Counted from the first letter of the stretch, positions 44,026 to 53,757 are shown. The stretch: 64,000 nucleotides of DNA from Pseudomonas chlororaphis (GCA_001023535.1 CP011020.1:4896501-4960500), one strand, 5' to 3'. The notes: generated by a model not told the origin, from the sequence alone. A program made the numbers and translations.

Positions 44026-45168
44026 ATGGAATGGATAAACAAGACCCGCCTGGCCAGTGGCTACACGAGCGCAACCGACAAGACCGGCCGCGAGTGGCTG
44101 GTCATGGTCGCGAAAGGCACCTATGGCATCCCCGTGCATCCCGTGCACGAGCCCCGGCTGCTGGACGAGCAGGTGCTGCTGGTCACGGCCGATGTGTTCC
44201 CCGGCGACCCCGGGGAGTCAGCGGCGTCTTACGAAAACGACTTTGCCCTTTACAAGCCACGCTGCGATGTCTTGCTCAATGGGCATTGCCACGCCCCTGA
44301 TGGCGTGCCGGCCACCGATGTGAACGTTGCCATGAAGATCGGCTCGCTGGTCAAGGCCTTCAAAGTGGTCGGGCCACGCATTTATGAAGCGGGCGCCTTC
44401 TCCTACGCGGTCGGCAGGCCGCTTCCATTCACCAGGATGCCGATCACCTATGCCCAGGCCTTTGGCGGCGTGGACCGGACGGCGGTAGACCCGACGAAGC
44501 ACTCGTGGTACCCGTGGAACCCGGTGGGGGTCGGCTACCACCCCGGCGCCGATCCCACGCAGCTCAATGGCCTGCCGCTGCCCACTACCGAAGAGCTGGA
44601 CCAGCCCGTGACTGCGCCCGACGGTCATTACAAACCGATGGCGTTGGGTCCCGTGGGACGGGCCTGGCGGCAGCGGGTCCAATGGGCCGGCACGTACGAT
44701 CAGAAATGGCTCGATCAGCAGTTTCCGTTTCTGCCGGAGGATTTTGACGTGCGCTACTTCCAGAGTGCGCCGCAAGACCAGCAAATGGACTACCCGCAAG
44801 GGGGTGAGCAGGTGGCGCTGCTCAACCTTGACGACAAGGGCCGCTCGGCATTCAGGCTTCCGGCCCATTTGAAACTGCCGATGCTGATCCTCCTGCACGA
44901 TGGCAGCACCCGGGAAAGCGCAGCCGTCGTCGACACAGTCATTCTCGAACCTGACGCCAGGCGATTCACCCTGACGTGGCGAGCGTCATCGCCGCTTGGG
45001 CGCAACATCAGGGAGGTCGCCCGCGTCATCGTCGGGCAGACAGCCCGTCAGTTCGAACAGGCCAAGGCCTACGAAGAACGCATGCGGGGCAAGCAACACT
45101 TCGAGTCACTGGATCAGCTCATTGCCTGGACGAAAGAAGCCTATCCGCCTTCGGAACACACCCTATGA
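44026..45168 (+). CDS. DUF2169 T6SS adaptor or chaperone
   Basis: 380 aa. MEWINKTRLASGYTSATDKT start and the blocks KVVGPRIYEAGAFS, ITYAQAFGGVD and PVGRAWRQRVQW are those of DUF2169, adaptors that accompany DUF4150/PAAR effectors. Its stop overlaps the next start (ATGA). It probably loads the PAAR-toxin downstream onto VgrG. Confidence 0.87.
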   Translation: MEWINKTRLASGYTSATDKTGREWLVMVAKGTYGIPVHPVHEPRLLDEQVLLVTADVFPGDPGESAASYENDFALYKPRCDVLLNGHCHAPDGVPATDVNVAMKIGSLVKAFKVVGPRIYEAGAFSYAVGRPLPFTRMPITYAQAFGGVDRTAVDPTKHSWYPWNPVGVGYHPGADPTQLNGLPLPTTEELDQPVTAPDGHYKPMALGPVGRAWRQRVQWAGTYDQKWLDQQFPFLPEDFDVRYFQSAPQDQQMDYPQGGEQVALLNLDDKGRSAFRLPAHLKLPMLILLHDGSTRESAAVVDTVILEPDARRFTLTWRASSPLGRNIREVARVIVGQTARQFEQAKAYEERMRGKQHFESLDQLIAWTKEAYPPSEHTL

Positions 45169-46217
45169 CGCCGCCCCTGTTCATCACCGGCACGGGCATG
45201 GTCAGCCCGGTGGGCCTGTGCGTTGCCAGTGCCTGTGCCGCCAGGCGCGCAGGCCTTTCAGCGCTTTCGGAACTGCCGTTCCTGGACAACGACGGCGAGC
45301 CCATCATCGGCGCGGCGGTGCCCACCCTGGACCTGGATTTGCCGGCCTCGCCGCGCCTGTCCAAACTCTTTATGCAGGCGCTCGCCGAACTGATACAGAA
45401 CGCGCCAACACAGGACTTCAAGGAGGTGCCCTTGCTCCTGTGCCTGGCTGAACCCGAACGTCCGGGTGTCGATATCAGGGCATTGGCCCAGACCATTCTT
45501 CAGGATCTCGCCACGCGGCTGGGCATACAGTTGCACCCCGGCCTGTCGAAAGTCATCCCGTGCGGCCATGTGGCCGGCCTGCGCGCCCTGCATGAAGCCA
45601 GTCGCTTGATCTTCGAAGCGGGCGTCCCCGCTTGCGTGGTGGGCGGAGTCGACTCGCTGCTCAACGCATCGACACTGCAGTGGCTGGACCAACATCGCCG
45701 GTTGAAGACCAGCACTCACGTGGACGGGCTGTTTCCAGGCGAAGCCGCCGCGGCCGTGCTGGTCCAGGCCCGCCGGCAAGCGGACACCTGCCTGCAAATC
45801 TGTGGCCTGGGATTTGGCCAGGAACAGGCACCTTTGCTGTCGTGCAAGCCCTTTCGGGCAGAGGGCCTGGCCGAGGCCGCGCGGGCTGCGCTGGCACAGT
45901 CGAACCTGGGACTGCACCAGATTGACCTGCGCCTGTCCGATGCCACGGGGGAGCAATACGGGTTCAAGGAAATCCCCCTGATGGAAGCCCGGCTGTGGCG
46001 CACGGTGAGAAAAGAGAACCAGCCTCTCTGGCACTGGGCGCAGGCCATGGGCGACACCGGAGCGGTGGCCGGCATCGCCCAGTTGATCCTCGCCGACCAA
46101 GCGTTGCGCAAGGGCTATGCACCAGGCAGCACCGCGATCTGCTTGACCAGCGCCTTGCAAGGCGCACGGGCCGTTGCAGTCGTGCGTGACCCACGTCAAT
46201 CAGGGGGTGCCTCATGA
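45165..46217 (+). CDS. Ketosynthase-fold (beta-ketoacyl-ACP synthase-like) pseudoenzyme of the T6SS island
   Basis: 350 aa from the ATG at 45165. Thiolase-fold start (FITGTGMVSPVGLCVASA) and a FabF-like core. The active-site residues appear lost: the nucleophile region reads VIPCGHVAGLRALHEASRLI, with His 135 at the Cys position when aligned back from RLI (Cys133 is two residues early); the first catalytic His region reads LSDATGEQYGFKE instead of HGTGT, and the second reads MGDTGAVAGIAQL with Asp for His. Such proteins occur between DUF2169 and DUF4150 genes and probably act as structural partners. Overlaps both neighbours. Confidence 0.82.
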   Translation: MTPPLFITGTGMVSPVGLCVASACAARRAGLSALSELPFLDNDGEPIIGAAVPTLDLDLPASPRLSKLFMQALAELIQNAPTQDFKEVPLLLCLAEPERPGVDIRALAQTILQDLATRLGIQLHPGLSKVIPCGHVAGLRALHEASRLIFEAGVPACVVGGVDSLLNASTLQWLDQHRRLKTSTHVDGLFPGEAAAAVLVQARRQADTCLQICGLGFGQEQAPLLSCKPFRAEGLAEAARAALAQSNLGLHQIDLRLSDATGEQYGFKEIPLMEARLWRTVRKENQPLWHWAQAMGDTGAVAGIAQLILADQALRKGYAPGSTAICLTSALQGARAVAVVRDPRQSGGAS

Positions 46218-47128
46218 GCTGCGAGGTCTACGCAAACGGCGATGAGATTGCCTGCAAGGCAGGCGATGGCAAAGTCATCGCGGCATTTCCGGATGTCTGC
46301 CTGACCCCTCCGCCGCCGCCGGCAGGCCCCATTCCGGTCCCCTACCCGGACACTTCATTTTCCAAGGACATGAAGAAAGGCAGCCGCACGGTCAAGATCA
46401 AGAACAAGGAGGTGATGCTGAAAAACCTTTCGTTCTACAAAACTTCACCGCTGGGTGACGAACCGGCGACAAGAAGCCAGGGCGCCGGTGTCATCACCCA
46501 CGTCATCACCGGCAAGACCTACTTTATTTCATGGTCGATGGACGTGCTGTTCGAAGGCCAGAACGTCGACCGGCACACCGACCTCACCACCTCGAACCAC
46601 GCCAGCCCGGCGGCCAATGCGGCAGTGCCGATGGTCAATACCGCCAAGTACGCCCCGGTCCAGCAAGACGCCAAGGTGGCGGGCAAACACAAATGTGAAT
46701 GCTGCGGCGGCACGGCGCATTCCAAGGCCCAAGCGAACGGTGAATTCATGTCGGAGGAACAATTCTATGGCACGGCCCAGAACCCCGGGAACGCCGCCCT
46801 CCTCGCCAAGGTCCGGGCCAACCCCCAGTGCCGGCACCTGCTGCCTCCTGCCGGGAAAAAACCCAGTGGATGCAACAAGTACTACGTCACCAGCAAGCGG
46901 GAGAAAAGTAACATCGAGACGGACTGGACGATAAACCGGCCAGCCTACATGGAGTGGAAAGGCGTGGGCCAGGGAGAGCCTGTGGCGCACAGGGTGCCCA
47001 AGGCCGCCGGGGGGTGTCCGGCGGGGCAAGGAAACCTTGCGCCCACGGGCAAGAAGTGCGAGAAACTCGAAGGCGAGTTGAGTACGCTCCAAGAGGCGCG
47101 CATCAACAGTTTCCCAAGGCCCGCATGA
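46214..47128 (+). CDS. PAAR-like (DUF4150) protein with Cys/His-rich HNH-like C-terminal domain
   Basis: 304 aa. The N-terminal 140 residues are a PAAR-like DUF4150 spike tip (CLTPPPPPAGPIPVPYPDTS, NLSFYKTSPLGDEPAT, HTDLTTSNHASPAANA). The C-terminal part has a Cys/His cluster (C161, C163, C164, H169; C206; C220) and a possible HNH-type motif HRVPKAAGGCPAGQGNLAP with H259 and N274, the pattern of DNA/RNA-cleaving toxins. The likely product is a T6SS nuclease effector delivered on VgrG. The next gene overlaps its stop by four bases and is a good immunity candidate. Nuclease activity is inference. Confidence 0.78.
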   Translation: MSCEVYANGDEIACKAGDGKVIAAFPDVCLTPPPPPAGPIPVPYPDTSFSKDMKKGSRTVKIKNKEVMLKNLSFYKTSPLGDEPATRSQGAGVITHVITGKTYFISWSMDVLFEGQNVDRHTDLTTSNHASPAANAAVPMVNTAKYAPVQQDAKVAGKHKCECCGGTAHSKAQANGEFMSEEQFYGTAQNPGNAALLAKVRANPQCRHLLPPAGKKPSGCNKYYVTSKREKSNIETDWTINRPAYMEWKGVGQGEPVAHRVPKAAGGCPAGQGNLAPTGKKCEKLEGELSTLQEARINSFPRPA

Positions 47129-47994
47129 TGAAAGCCAGCATCTACACGTACACCCAGAGACCGGACTTCCTTCAGGACTGCTTCTATTGGAAGGGGCGCG
47201 GATACCACTACGCCGGCCCCGTCCCGGCGCAAGTATTGTCACCTGAGGGGTGGCGCAGCGATGACCCGTGGCTGGCGCTGGCTTCGATCCTGGAGAGTGC
47301 CAAGCGTGGCGATTACAGCCATGTGTCACACCTGCGCCAATGGATCCTGGACAAGGATTGCGCGCCAACACTGGTCTCGGCCTGCCTTGGCCTGACCGCC
47401 GATGCCGGCCTGGACAGCGACCTGGAGTTCCTCGCCGAACTCATGCTCGAAGCCCCACCGTACCTTCGCATCGAGGCGTGCCTGGCGGCCCAGTGGTCGG
47501 GAGTGCTGTGGCTGATCCCGTTCATGGTCGAGGCGTGGCGAACGCTGCCGCGGCGGGCCGACCGGGCGGCCGTGGAGGCCAACCTGACCAACCTGCTGGA
47601 CCCTGTCGAAAACGAACCCGAATTCTTTGACAGCGGCTTGAGCGACAGCCAATACAAAGATGCGGTCGACGCACGCCTGCGCGAACTGCAGAACGCTTAT
47701 GGCAGCGACCGGTGTTCGATTTCCGGCGGCGAGCCCATCGACCTGAACAAACAAGCCTGGCTGATGCGAAAGGCGCTGATGCCTGGTGACACCGAGACGT
47801 GGATCGACTGGAGCAACTTCCTCGTCTGGAGACGCAAGTTCGAAGTGTACAGCGGTGTCGACTGTTCCAGCTTCTACGCCAGGAACGGCGACTTTCAGCC
47901 GCTCAATGCCGCGGCCATCCTGGATCGCTACCTTGCATCGCCCCAGCCCTTTGAGGTGGGTAAGCGCTATTTCTTTGGCCACCCGCTGCCCTAG
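47125..47994 (+). CDS. Probable immunity protein for the PAAR-effector
   Basis: 289 aa, starting at the ATG at 47125 within the end of the effector gene. Soluble, acidic, alpha-helical, Trp-rich, no signal peptide, which suits binding of a cytoplasmic toxin. Family not recognised. Overlap with the effector (ATGA) and the position at the end of a VgrG operon are the evidence. Confidence 0.65.
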   Translation: MMKASIYTYTQRPDFLQDCFYWKGRGYHYAGPVPAQVLSPEGWRSDDPWLALASILESAKRGDYSHVSHLRQWILDKDCAPTLVSACLGLTADAGLDSDLEFLAELMLEAPPYLRIEACLAAQWSGVLWLIPFMVEAWRTLPRRADRAAVEANLTNLLDPVENEPEFFDSGLSDSQYKDAVDARLRELQNAYGSDRCSISGGEPIDLNKQAWLMRKALMPGDTETWIDWSNFLVWRRKFEVYSGVDCSSFYARNGDFQPLNAAAILDRYLASPQPFEVGKRYFFGHPLP

Positions 47995-48057
47995 CAGGCT
48001 CCCAAGCGGCTGGCTGACGTCTACGCTGGAAGCAGACACGCGCAAGACAGAGACGTC

Positions 48058-49296
48058 ATGGCCTCCATCTCAACAATGATCGAACAACACGCCGAAGAGG
48101 CCTGCTTTCTCATTCTCCTGCACGACTACGCCGTGCGTGCGCCCCACTACGATCTCGATGACCTCGGCAACCTGGACGAACGGATCGACGCCCATCTCGA
48201 TGGGCTGCGCATCGCCGGTCCGGAGGGACTGGAGGTGTTGCTGGCCCAGTTGGGTCCACACTCGGTCGGTGAACTGTTCGCCTGTGTGGTGCTGGCCTTC
48301 CAGTCGGCCAATGCGAAGGTGTTGTCACGACTCAGCGAGCAGGTGCGAGGCGCCGCGGAAACGGAGCGTGGCTACCTGATGGCTTTGGGCTGGCTGGACT
48401 GGGCGTGTGTCTCGCCCTGGATCGACCGCATGCTCGCCTCCTCCGAACCGTTGTTCCGACGCCTCGGCCTGGCTGCCTGCGGAATGCATCGTCGCGACCC
48501 TGGCCAGGCCCTGCCAAGCGAGCTGGCCCAGGCTGAACCCAGTGTCCTGGCGCGCGCCGCTCGAACGGCCGGCGAGTTGCGTCGGCGTGACCTGCTGCCA
48601 ATGCTTCAGGCCCATCGCCGGCATCCGGATGCAGGCGTGCGTTTCTGGAGCCAGTGGGCCTGCGCGCAGATGGGCGATGAACAAGCCTTGGAAAGCCTGC
48701 GCCCGTTCGCCGAGCAACCGGGGGAGTACCAGTACCGCGCGCTGTGTGTGTTGTTGGTCTGGCAGCCGCGCGACCTCAGCATTGCCTGGATCCGCCAGGT
48801 GCTGCAGAACCCTGCACAACAGCGCATCGGCCTCCAGGCCCTGGGCTTGCTGGGTGACCCGGTCAGCGTGCCGTGGCTGATCCAGCAAATGAGCGAGCCG
48901 CCCTGCGCCCGCCTGGCTGGCGAGGCTTTCAGCCTGATCACCGGCGCTGATCTGGGGCTGCTCGATCTGGAGCGGCGGGACCCGCCGGATTTCGATGCAG
49001 GCCCCAACGACGACCCGGCAGACCCACAGGTCGCCATGGACCCCGACGAAGACTTGCCGTGGCCCGATCCGCCGTCAGTCGCCGCCTGGTGGCAGGCCCA
49101 TGAAAGCGAGTTCCAACCGGGCATCGGCTACACGCTGGGCTTGCCCCAGAGCGAAAACAGTTACCGCAAAGCCCTTGTCCACGGCCAGCAACGCCAGCGC
49201 CTGGCGGCGGCCTGTGGCATCGCCCGCTATCGACCGACCGAGGTGCTGTTCCCCACCAGTGCACCGGCGCGACGACAACGGCAGTTATTGCGCTAA
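48058..49296 (+). CDS. HEAT-repeat protein (TIGR02270-like) of the T6SS island
   Basis: 412 aa, entirely alpha-helical, with HEAT/armadillo-type repeats (VGELFACVVLAFQSANAKVL, FRRLGLAACGMHRRDPGQAL, RAARTAGELRRRDLLPMLQA, FWSQWACAQMGDEQALESLR). It fits the TIGR02270 family of T6SS-linked proteins as I know it. 63 bp after the probable immunity gene; perhaps a scaffold. Confidence 0.75.
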   Translation: MASISTMIEQHAEEACFLILLHDYAVRAPHYDLDDLGNLDERIDAHLDGLRIAGPEGLEVLLAQLGPHSVGELFACVVLAFQSANAKVLSRLSEQVRGAAETERGYLMALGWLDWACVSPWIDRMLASSEPLFRRLGLAACGMHRRDPGQALPSELAQAEPSVLARAARTAGELRRRDLLPMLQAHRRHPDAGVRFWSQWACAQMGDEQALESLRPFAEQPGEYQYRALCVLLVWQPRDLSIAWIRQVLQNPAQQRIGLQALGLLGDPVSVPWLIQQMSEPPCARLAGEAFSLITGADLGLLDLERRDPPDFDAGPNDDPADPQVAMDPDEDLPWPDPPSVAAWWQAHESEFQPGIGYTLGLPQSENSYRKALVHGQQRQRLAAACGIARYRPTEVLFPTSAPARRQRQLLR

Positions 49297-49325
49297 CGCC
49301 CAAGGCATGGCTGCGCGGGCCGCTT

Positions 49326-50228
49326 TCACGCCGCGGCCAGAATCTCCTGGAGAAACCCGATGAACACGTTGATGCGGCTCGAACCACGATGATTGGGCAG
49401 GTACAACGCGTTGATGCAGGTGCTGGCACTGCCCGGATTGACCTCGTATTGCTCCAGCAGCCGGATCAATCGGCCTTGGGCGACATCCTCGCGCACCAGC
49501 CAGTCGGCCAGCAGCGTCACGCCGCCGCCGGCAATAGCGGCCTCGCGCAGGATATCGGCGTTGTTGCTGTGCAAGCGTCCCCGCACATTCAGCGAGAGGG
49601 TTTCACCGCTGGCCCGGAACGTCCATTGCGGGTGGGTGCCGCCATAATCGAAGCGCAGGCATTGATGTTCAAGCAAGTCGTGGGGATGAGCGGGTACGCC
49701 ATGGCGCTGCAGGTAACTGGGGCTTGCCAGCACCCAGCGTTGGAAGCCGCCGAGCCGTTTGCTGACGATCTCTTCGCTGACAACCGTCGACCCCAAGCGC
49801 ACCGACACGTCGATCTGCTCGCTCAACAGATCGCCCACCTGGTCGTTCAGCGACAGGCTGATCTCCAGGCCTGGATGGCGCTCCAGCAAACGGCTCAAGT
49901 GCGGTGCGATGATGCGACGACCGAATTCCACCGGCACGCTGACTCGCAGCGCCCCCTTGGCCTCGTTTCCCCGGTCGGCGACGAAGGCATCGGCTTCATC
50001 CATGGCTTCCAGAATCGCCACGGCTTTTTCGAAATAGGCCTGCCCGGCAGTCGTGACGCTGATGTGGCGGGTCGTCCGGTTGAGCAGGCTGGCCCCCAGC
50101 GCCTGTTCCAACCCCGCGACCTGGCGGGTGACCGACGAAGTGGCGATGCCAAGTTTGCGCGCCGCCGAGGAGTAACCGCCGCAGCGCACGGTCTCGACAA
50201 ACATCTTCAGGGCCAGCAACTTGTCCAT
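49326..50228 (-). CDS. LysR family regulator
   Basis: 300 aa from the ATG at 50228 (MDKLLALKMFVETVRCGGYS). Helix-turn-helix SSAARKLGIATSSVTRQVAG, effector domain to the end. Downstream of and co-directional with an MFS exporter gene; it probably regulates that. Effector unknown. Confidence 0.9.
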   Translation of the reverse strand: MDKLLALKMFVETVRCGGYSSAARKLGIATSSVTRQVAGLEQALGASLLNRTTRHISVTTAGQAYFEKAVAILEAMDEADAFVADRGNEAKGALRVSVPVEFGRRIIAPHLSRLLERHPGLEISLSLNDQVGDLLSEQIDVSVRLGSTVVSEEIVSKRLGGFQRWVLASPSYLQRHGVPAHPHDLLEHQCLRFDYGGTHPQWTFRASGETLSLNVRGRLHSNNADILREAAIAGGGVTLLADWLVREDVAQGRLIRLLEQYEVNPGSASTCINALYLPNHRGSSRINVFIGFLQEILAAA

Positions 50229-50310
50229 GAATGGCTTCCGATCAAGAACGAACGGTGCCGATTGTGCATCACCGTTGGCCCGCCGTCTTGCCGCACGGTG
50301 CGTCACCACA

Positions 50311-51531
50311 CTATTGGCCGTGGGCCACTGGCGCCGCGTGGACCCCGCGCGCCAAGAACAGCACCAGCGCCAGAGCTGGAATCACGGCCACCGCGAGGGC
50401 CGAGACGGTCCAGCCAAATTGCTCGTAGAGTGGACTGGCGACCAGCGAGCCCAAGGCACCCCCCACGAAGATGCTGGTCATGTACACCGCATTGAGCCGC
50501 GCCCGGCTGTGGGGGTCGAGGGCGTATACCTCGCGTTGCCCCAGTACCATGCTCAGTTGCACGGCGAAATCCAGCAGCACGGCGCACGCCACCAAGCCAA
50601 CATAGCCGTGGCCGGGCAATGCCGCGATCAGCAAGGAAATCGGTGCCAGTAACAGCGCCACCCGCGTGCCCTTGCGACCGTGGCCGGCATCGGCCAGGCG
50701 CCCGGCGATGGGCGCTGCGATCGCGCCCACTGCGCCCACCAAGGCAAACAGCGCGACCTGGGTCTGGTCGAAGCCGTGGTTGCGCATCAATTCGATGGGG
50801 GCGATGGTCCAGAACAGGCTGAAGCTGGCGAACAACAACCCTTGGTACAGCGAGCGCTCACGCAAGACCGCATGCCGCCGCGCCAAAGCCAGTACCGAAC
50901 CGATCAACGCCGCATAACTGGCCCGATGAGTGGGTTCCCGGCGTGGCAAAGCCACGGCCGTGACCGATGCGATAAGCGCCATCAAGGCCGCCGCGCTGAA
51001 AAATACCCCACGCCAGCCGAACGCTTCGACCAGCAGGCTCGACAGCGGCCGCGACAGGAGGATCCCCAGCAGCAGGCCGCTCATGATGTTGCCCACCACG
51101 CGACCACGGCTGGCCTCCGGCGCCAGATGCGCCGCCAATGGCACGAGGATCTGCACGGCCACCGAGGTCAGGCCGATCAACAGCGAAAAAACCAGGAACA
51201 TCGAGGGCGTCTGGGACAGCCCGGCCAACAACAGGCTGACACCCGCCGCCAGTGTAAGCCCCACCACCAGACGCCGGTTTTCCAGAAGGTCGGCCAGCGG
51301 CACCAGGAACAACAGTCCCAGGGCGTAGCCGAACTGCGTGAGCGACACGATCAGGCTCGCCTTGGCACTGGACAGGCCGATCTGCGGCGCGATCAGCTCG
51401 ACGATCGGCTGCGCATAGTAAAGATTGGCCACGACCGCGCCGCAGCAGAATGCCAGGAACGCGACCATCAGGCCGGACAGCGAAGCACTCGTTTTGGCAG
51501 GGGCCGTAGCCGCTGGATTGCCCGTGAGCAT
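50311..51531 (-). CDS. MFS transporter (AraJ/drug-efflux-like)
   Basis: 406 aa with twelve hydrophobic segments and the MFS loop-2 motif (PLADLLENRRLVVGL). The C-terminal half has GAIAAPIAGRLADAGHGRKG. Likely exporter of a small molecule or drug. Its regulator is the LysR gene 82 bp downstream. Confidence 0.9.
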   Translation of the reverse strand: MLTGNPAATAPAKTSASLSGLMVAFLAFCCGAVVANLYYAQPIVELIAPQIGLSSAKASLIVSLTQFGYALGLLFLVPLADLLENRRLVVGLTLAAGVSLLLAGLSQTPSMFLVFSLLIGLTSVAVQILVPLAAHLAPEASRGRVVGNIMSGLLLGILLSRPLSSLLVEAFGWRGVFFSAAALMALIASVTAVALPRREPTHRASYAALIGSVLALARRHAVLRERSLYQGLLFASFSLFWTIAPIELMRNHGFDQTQVALFALVGAVGAIAAPIAGRLADAGHGRKGTRVALLLAPISLLIAALPGHGYVGLVACAVLLDFAVQLSMVLGQREVYALDPHSRARLNAVYMTSIFVGGALGSLVASPLYEQFGWTVSALAVAVIPALALVLFLARGVHAAPVAHGQ

Positions 51532-51684
51532 GATGACACCTCGTCAAGATAAGGAAGTGTCATCCAGGCTAAAGATCGGCGTGCATCAGGAGAATCCGTG
51601 CTTCGGGCAACACAGTGATGCGCCGCGCGCAACGACGGGCTTGTGGTGGCGGGCAGGTGCAAAGGGGTTGGATCAGGGGCCGCT

Positions 51685-51748
51685 TTCGCGAGCAAGCTCG
51701 CTCCCACAAAGAGGAGTGGTGTCCTGTGGGAGCGAGCTTGCTCGCGAA
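51685..51748. repeat. REP-type inverted pair (BIME-like)
   Basis: Two perfect 24-bp arms, TTCGCGAGCAAGCTCGCTCC followed by CACA (51685-51708), and TGTGGGAGCGAGCTTGCTCG followed by CGAA (51725-51748), are separated by 16 bp. This is the common intergenic repeat of fluorescent Pseudomonas. The rest of the 51532-51801 gap shows nothing else. Confidence 0.92.
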
Positions 51749-51801
51749 GGCGCCATCGAGGCCACGCACACATCCGACAGCGAGTGAATCCTCACCCCCG
51801 C

Positions 51802-52719
51802 TCAGAACACAAAGCCATGCCCCAGCTCACTCTCCATCCACTCCAGGAAGCGCCTGACCCTGGGAAACCCCGAGTGCGCCTTGGGAAACACCAGGTGATG
51901 CGCCGCCACCGGCGCGCTCAGGGTCTGCGGCGCGACCTCGACCAGTGACCCGCTGGCCAGGTACTTCTGGGCCAGCAGCGTGCTTTCCAGGGCAAAGCCC
52001 AGGCCATGGCTCGCGGCTTCCAACGTCATGTACGACCGGTCGAAGCTCAACGCGTAGGGCTTTTCCGGGCGTGACAGACCGTGCTGGGCGAACCACTCCG
52101 GCCACTTGAGCAGTGTGGCCTCGGAAAGGATCAAGTCTTTTTCCAGCAGGTCCGTCGCGCTGACGATGCGGTGCCGGGCGAGCAACGCGGGAGACGCCAG
52201 GACCGCAAAAGTCTCGTTGCGCACGGTGCGAACTTCGTAGCTCGGCCAATTGGGCTGGCCATGGCGGATATCGACGTCGATCTTGTCCCGGCTGAAGTGC
52301 AGCGACTCGTACGAGCAGGACAGGTTGATCTGGATATCCGGATGGCTCAGGCGAAACGCCTCCAGGCGCGGCATCAGCCAGAGCAAGCCGAAACTGGGTG
52401 CGGAATGCAGCCTGAGGCAGTCGAGGCTGATGTCGCTGGAGGCCCGTTCTGTCGCAACTTCCAGGCTGTGCAACAGCCCAGAGATGTCTTTGAGGTACTG
52501 CTCGCCCACCGGGGTCAGCGTGACGCCACGGGCGGCGCGAACGAAGAGCTGGCGGCCTATCATCGCCTCCAGTTTCGCCAACTGGTGACTGATGGCCGAG
52601 GGCGTCAGGTCCAGCACTTCGGCCGCCCTGGCCAGGTTGCCAAAGCGAGCAGTTTGCTCGAAGGCCTGAATAGCTCTCAACGGTGGCAGGTTCGCTGGCG
52701 CATTATCGTCATCGCGCAT
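51802..52719 (-). CDS. LysR family regulator (GcvA-like) of the transketolase operon
   Basis: 305 aa; ATG at 52719 has GGAG six bases upstream. PPLRAIQAFEQTARFGNLAR start and helix-turn-helix NLARAAEVLDLTPSAISHQL are GcvA-like, with the effector domain motif DKIDVDIRHGQPNWPSYEV. Divergent from the SDR-MFS-transketolase operon with a LysR-type dyad between; likely its regulator. Confidence 0.9.
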   Translation of the reverse strand: MRDDDNAPANLPPLRAIQAFEQTARFGNLARAAEVLDLTPSAISHQLAKLEAMIGRQLFVRAARGVTLTPVGEQYLKDISGLLHSLEVATERASSDISLDCLRLHSAPSFGLLWLMPRLEAFRLSHPDIQINLSCSYESLHFSRDKIDVDIRHGQPNWPSYEVRTVRNETFAVLASPALLARHRIVSATDLLEKDLILSEATLLKWPEWFAQHGLSRPEKPYALSFDRSYMTLEAASHGLGFALESTLLAQKYLASGSLVEVAPQTLSAPVAAHHLVFPKAHSGFPRVRRFLEWMESELGHGFVF

Positions 52720-52803
52720 AGAGGCTCCGCGCATATTTATTGTGGTTTCAGGGGCCACCTGCATTCAAACATCCACGGCGCGGTTTGACGAGAGGTGAAT
52801 TTT

Positions 52804-52821
52804 CTTCACCTACCAGTGAAG
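52804..52821. promoter_or_regulatory. LysR-type operator upstream of the SDR operon
   Basis: CTTCAC-CTACCA-GTGAAG, 6-bp arms with a 6-bp spacer, fits T-N11-A. It lies about 95 bp from both divergent start codons. Confidence 0.7.
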
Positions 52822-52908
52822 TTTGCGTTATTGCTCGTGGCCCTGGGTCGGAACACTCTGAATCATCGATCACCTATCGAACCATAAAAACAATCAGAGG
52901 AACCGCTC

Positions 52909-53658
52909 ATGCTGCTTCAAGGCAAAATCGCAATCATCACCGGCGCCGCATCGGAACGTGGCATCGGTCGGGCCACCGCCGTGACCTTCGCCCGACAAGG
53001 GGCGCGCGTGGTGATCCTGGACCTGGATGAGTCCGCCGCACGTGACGCCGCGGCGTCCCTGGGCGAAGGTCATCTGGGCCTGGCTGCCAACGTCGCCGAC
53101 GAAACCCAGGTCAAGCAGGCCGTCGCCCAGGTTCTCGAACATTTCGGCCGCATCGACGTGCTGGTCAACAACGCAGGCATCACCCAACCCATCAAGACAC
53201 TGGACATTCGCCCCGGCGACTACGACAAAGTGCTCGACGTCAGCCTGCGTGGCACGCTGTTGATGTCCCAGGCAGTCATTCCAGGCATGCGGGCGCGATC
53301 GTCGGGCAGCATCGTGTGCATGTCCTCGGTATCGGCGCAGCGCGGGGGCGGCATTTTCGGCGGCCCTCATTACAGCGCCGCCAAGGCCGGCGTATTGGGC
53401 CTGGGCAAAGCCATGGCCCGGGAATTCGGGCCGGACGGGATCCGGGTGAACTCGATTGCCCCCGGCCTGATCCACACCGACATCACCGGTGGCCTGATGC
53501 AGGATGAGCGGCGTCACGCGATCATCGAAGGTATCCCGCTGGGACGCCTGGGTGCCGCCCAGGATGTGGCCAACGCCGCGCTGTTCCTCGCCAGCGACCT
53601 CTCCTCCTACCTCACAGGCATTACGCTGGATGTCAACGGCGGCATGCTGATTCACTGA
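52909..53658 (+). CDS. Short-chain dehydrogenase/reductase
   Basis: 249-aa NAD(P)-dependent oxidoreductase. Cofactor motif TGAASERGIG (two-residue insert), NNAG at about 90, and the catalytic Ser, Tyr and Lys in SSVSAQ and HYSAAKAG. First gene of the catabolic operon after a good AGAGGA site. Sugar or polyol oxidation is plausible from the transketolase downstream; the substrate is unknown. Confidence 0.92.
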   Translation: MLLQGKIAIITGAASERGIGRATAVTFARQGARVVILDLDESAARDAAASLGEGHLGLAANVADETQVKQAVAQVLEHFGRIDVLVNNAGITQPIKTLDIRPGDYDKVLDVSLRGTLLMSQAVIPGMRARSSGSIVCMSSVSAQRGGGIFGGPHYSAAKAGVLGLGKAMAREFGPDGIRVNSIAPGLIHTDITGGLMQDERRHAIIEGIPLGRLGAAQDVANAALFLASDLSSYLTGITLDVNGGMLIH

Positions 53659-53757
53659 TGACACGTGAGCAGGTCGGCAACGGCCTGCGCTGTTCTGGAT
53701 CGATGACACGCCGGCGATCACGCCCGGCGGTCTATAAAAACAAGAGATCGGACCATC

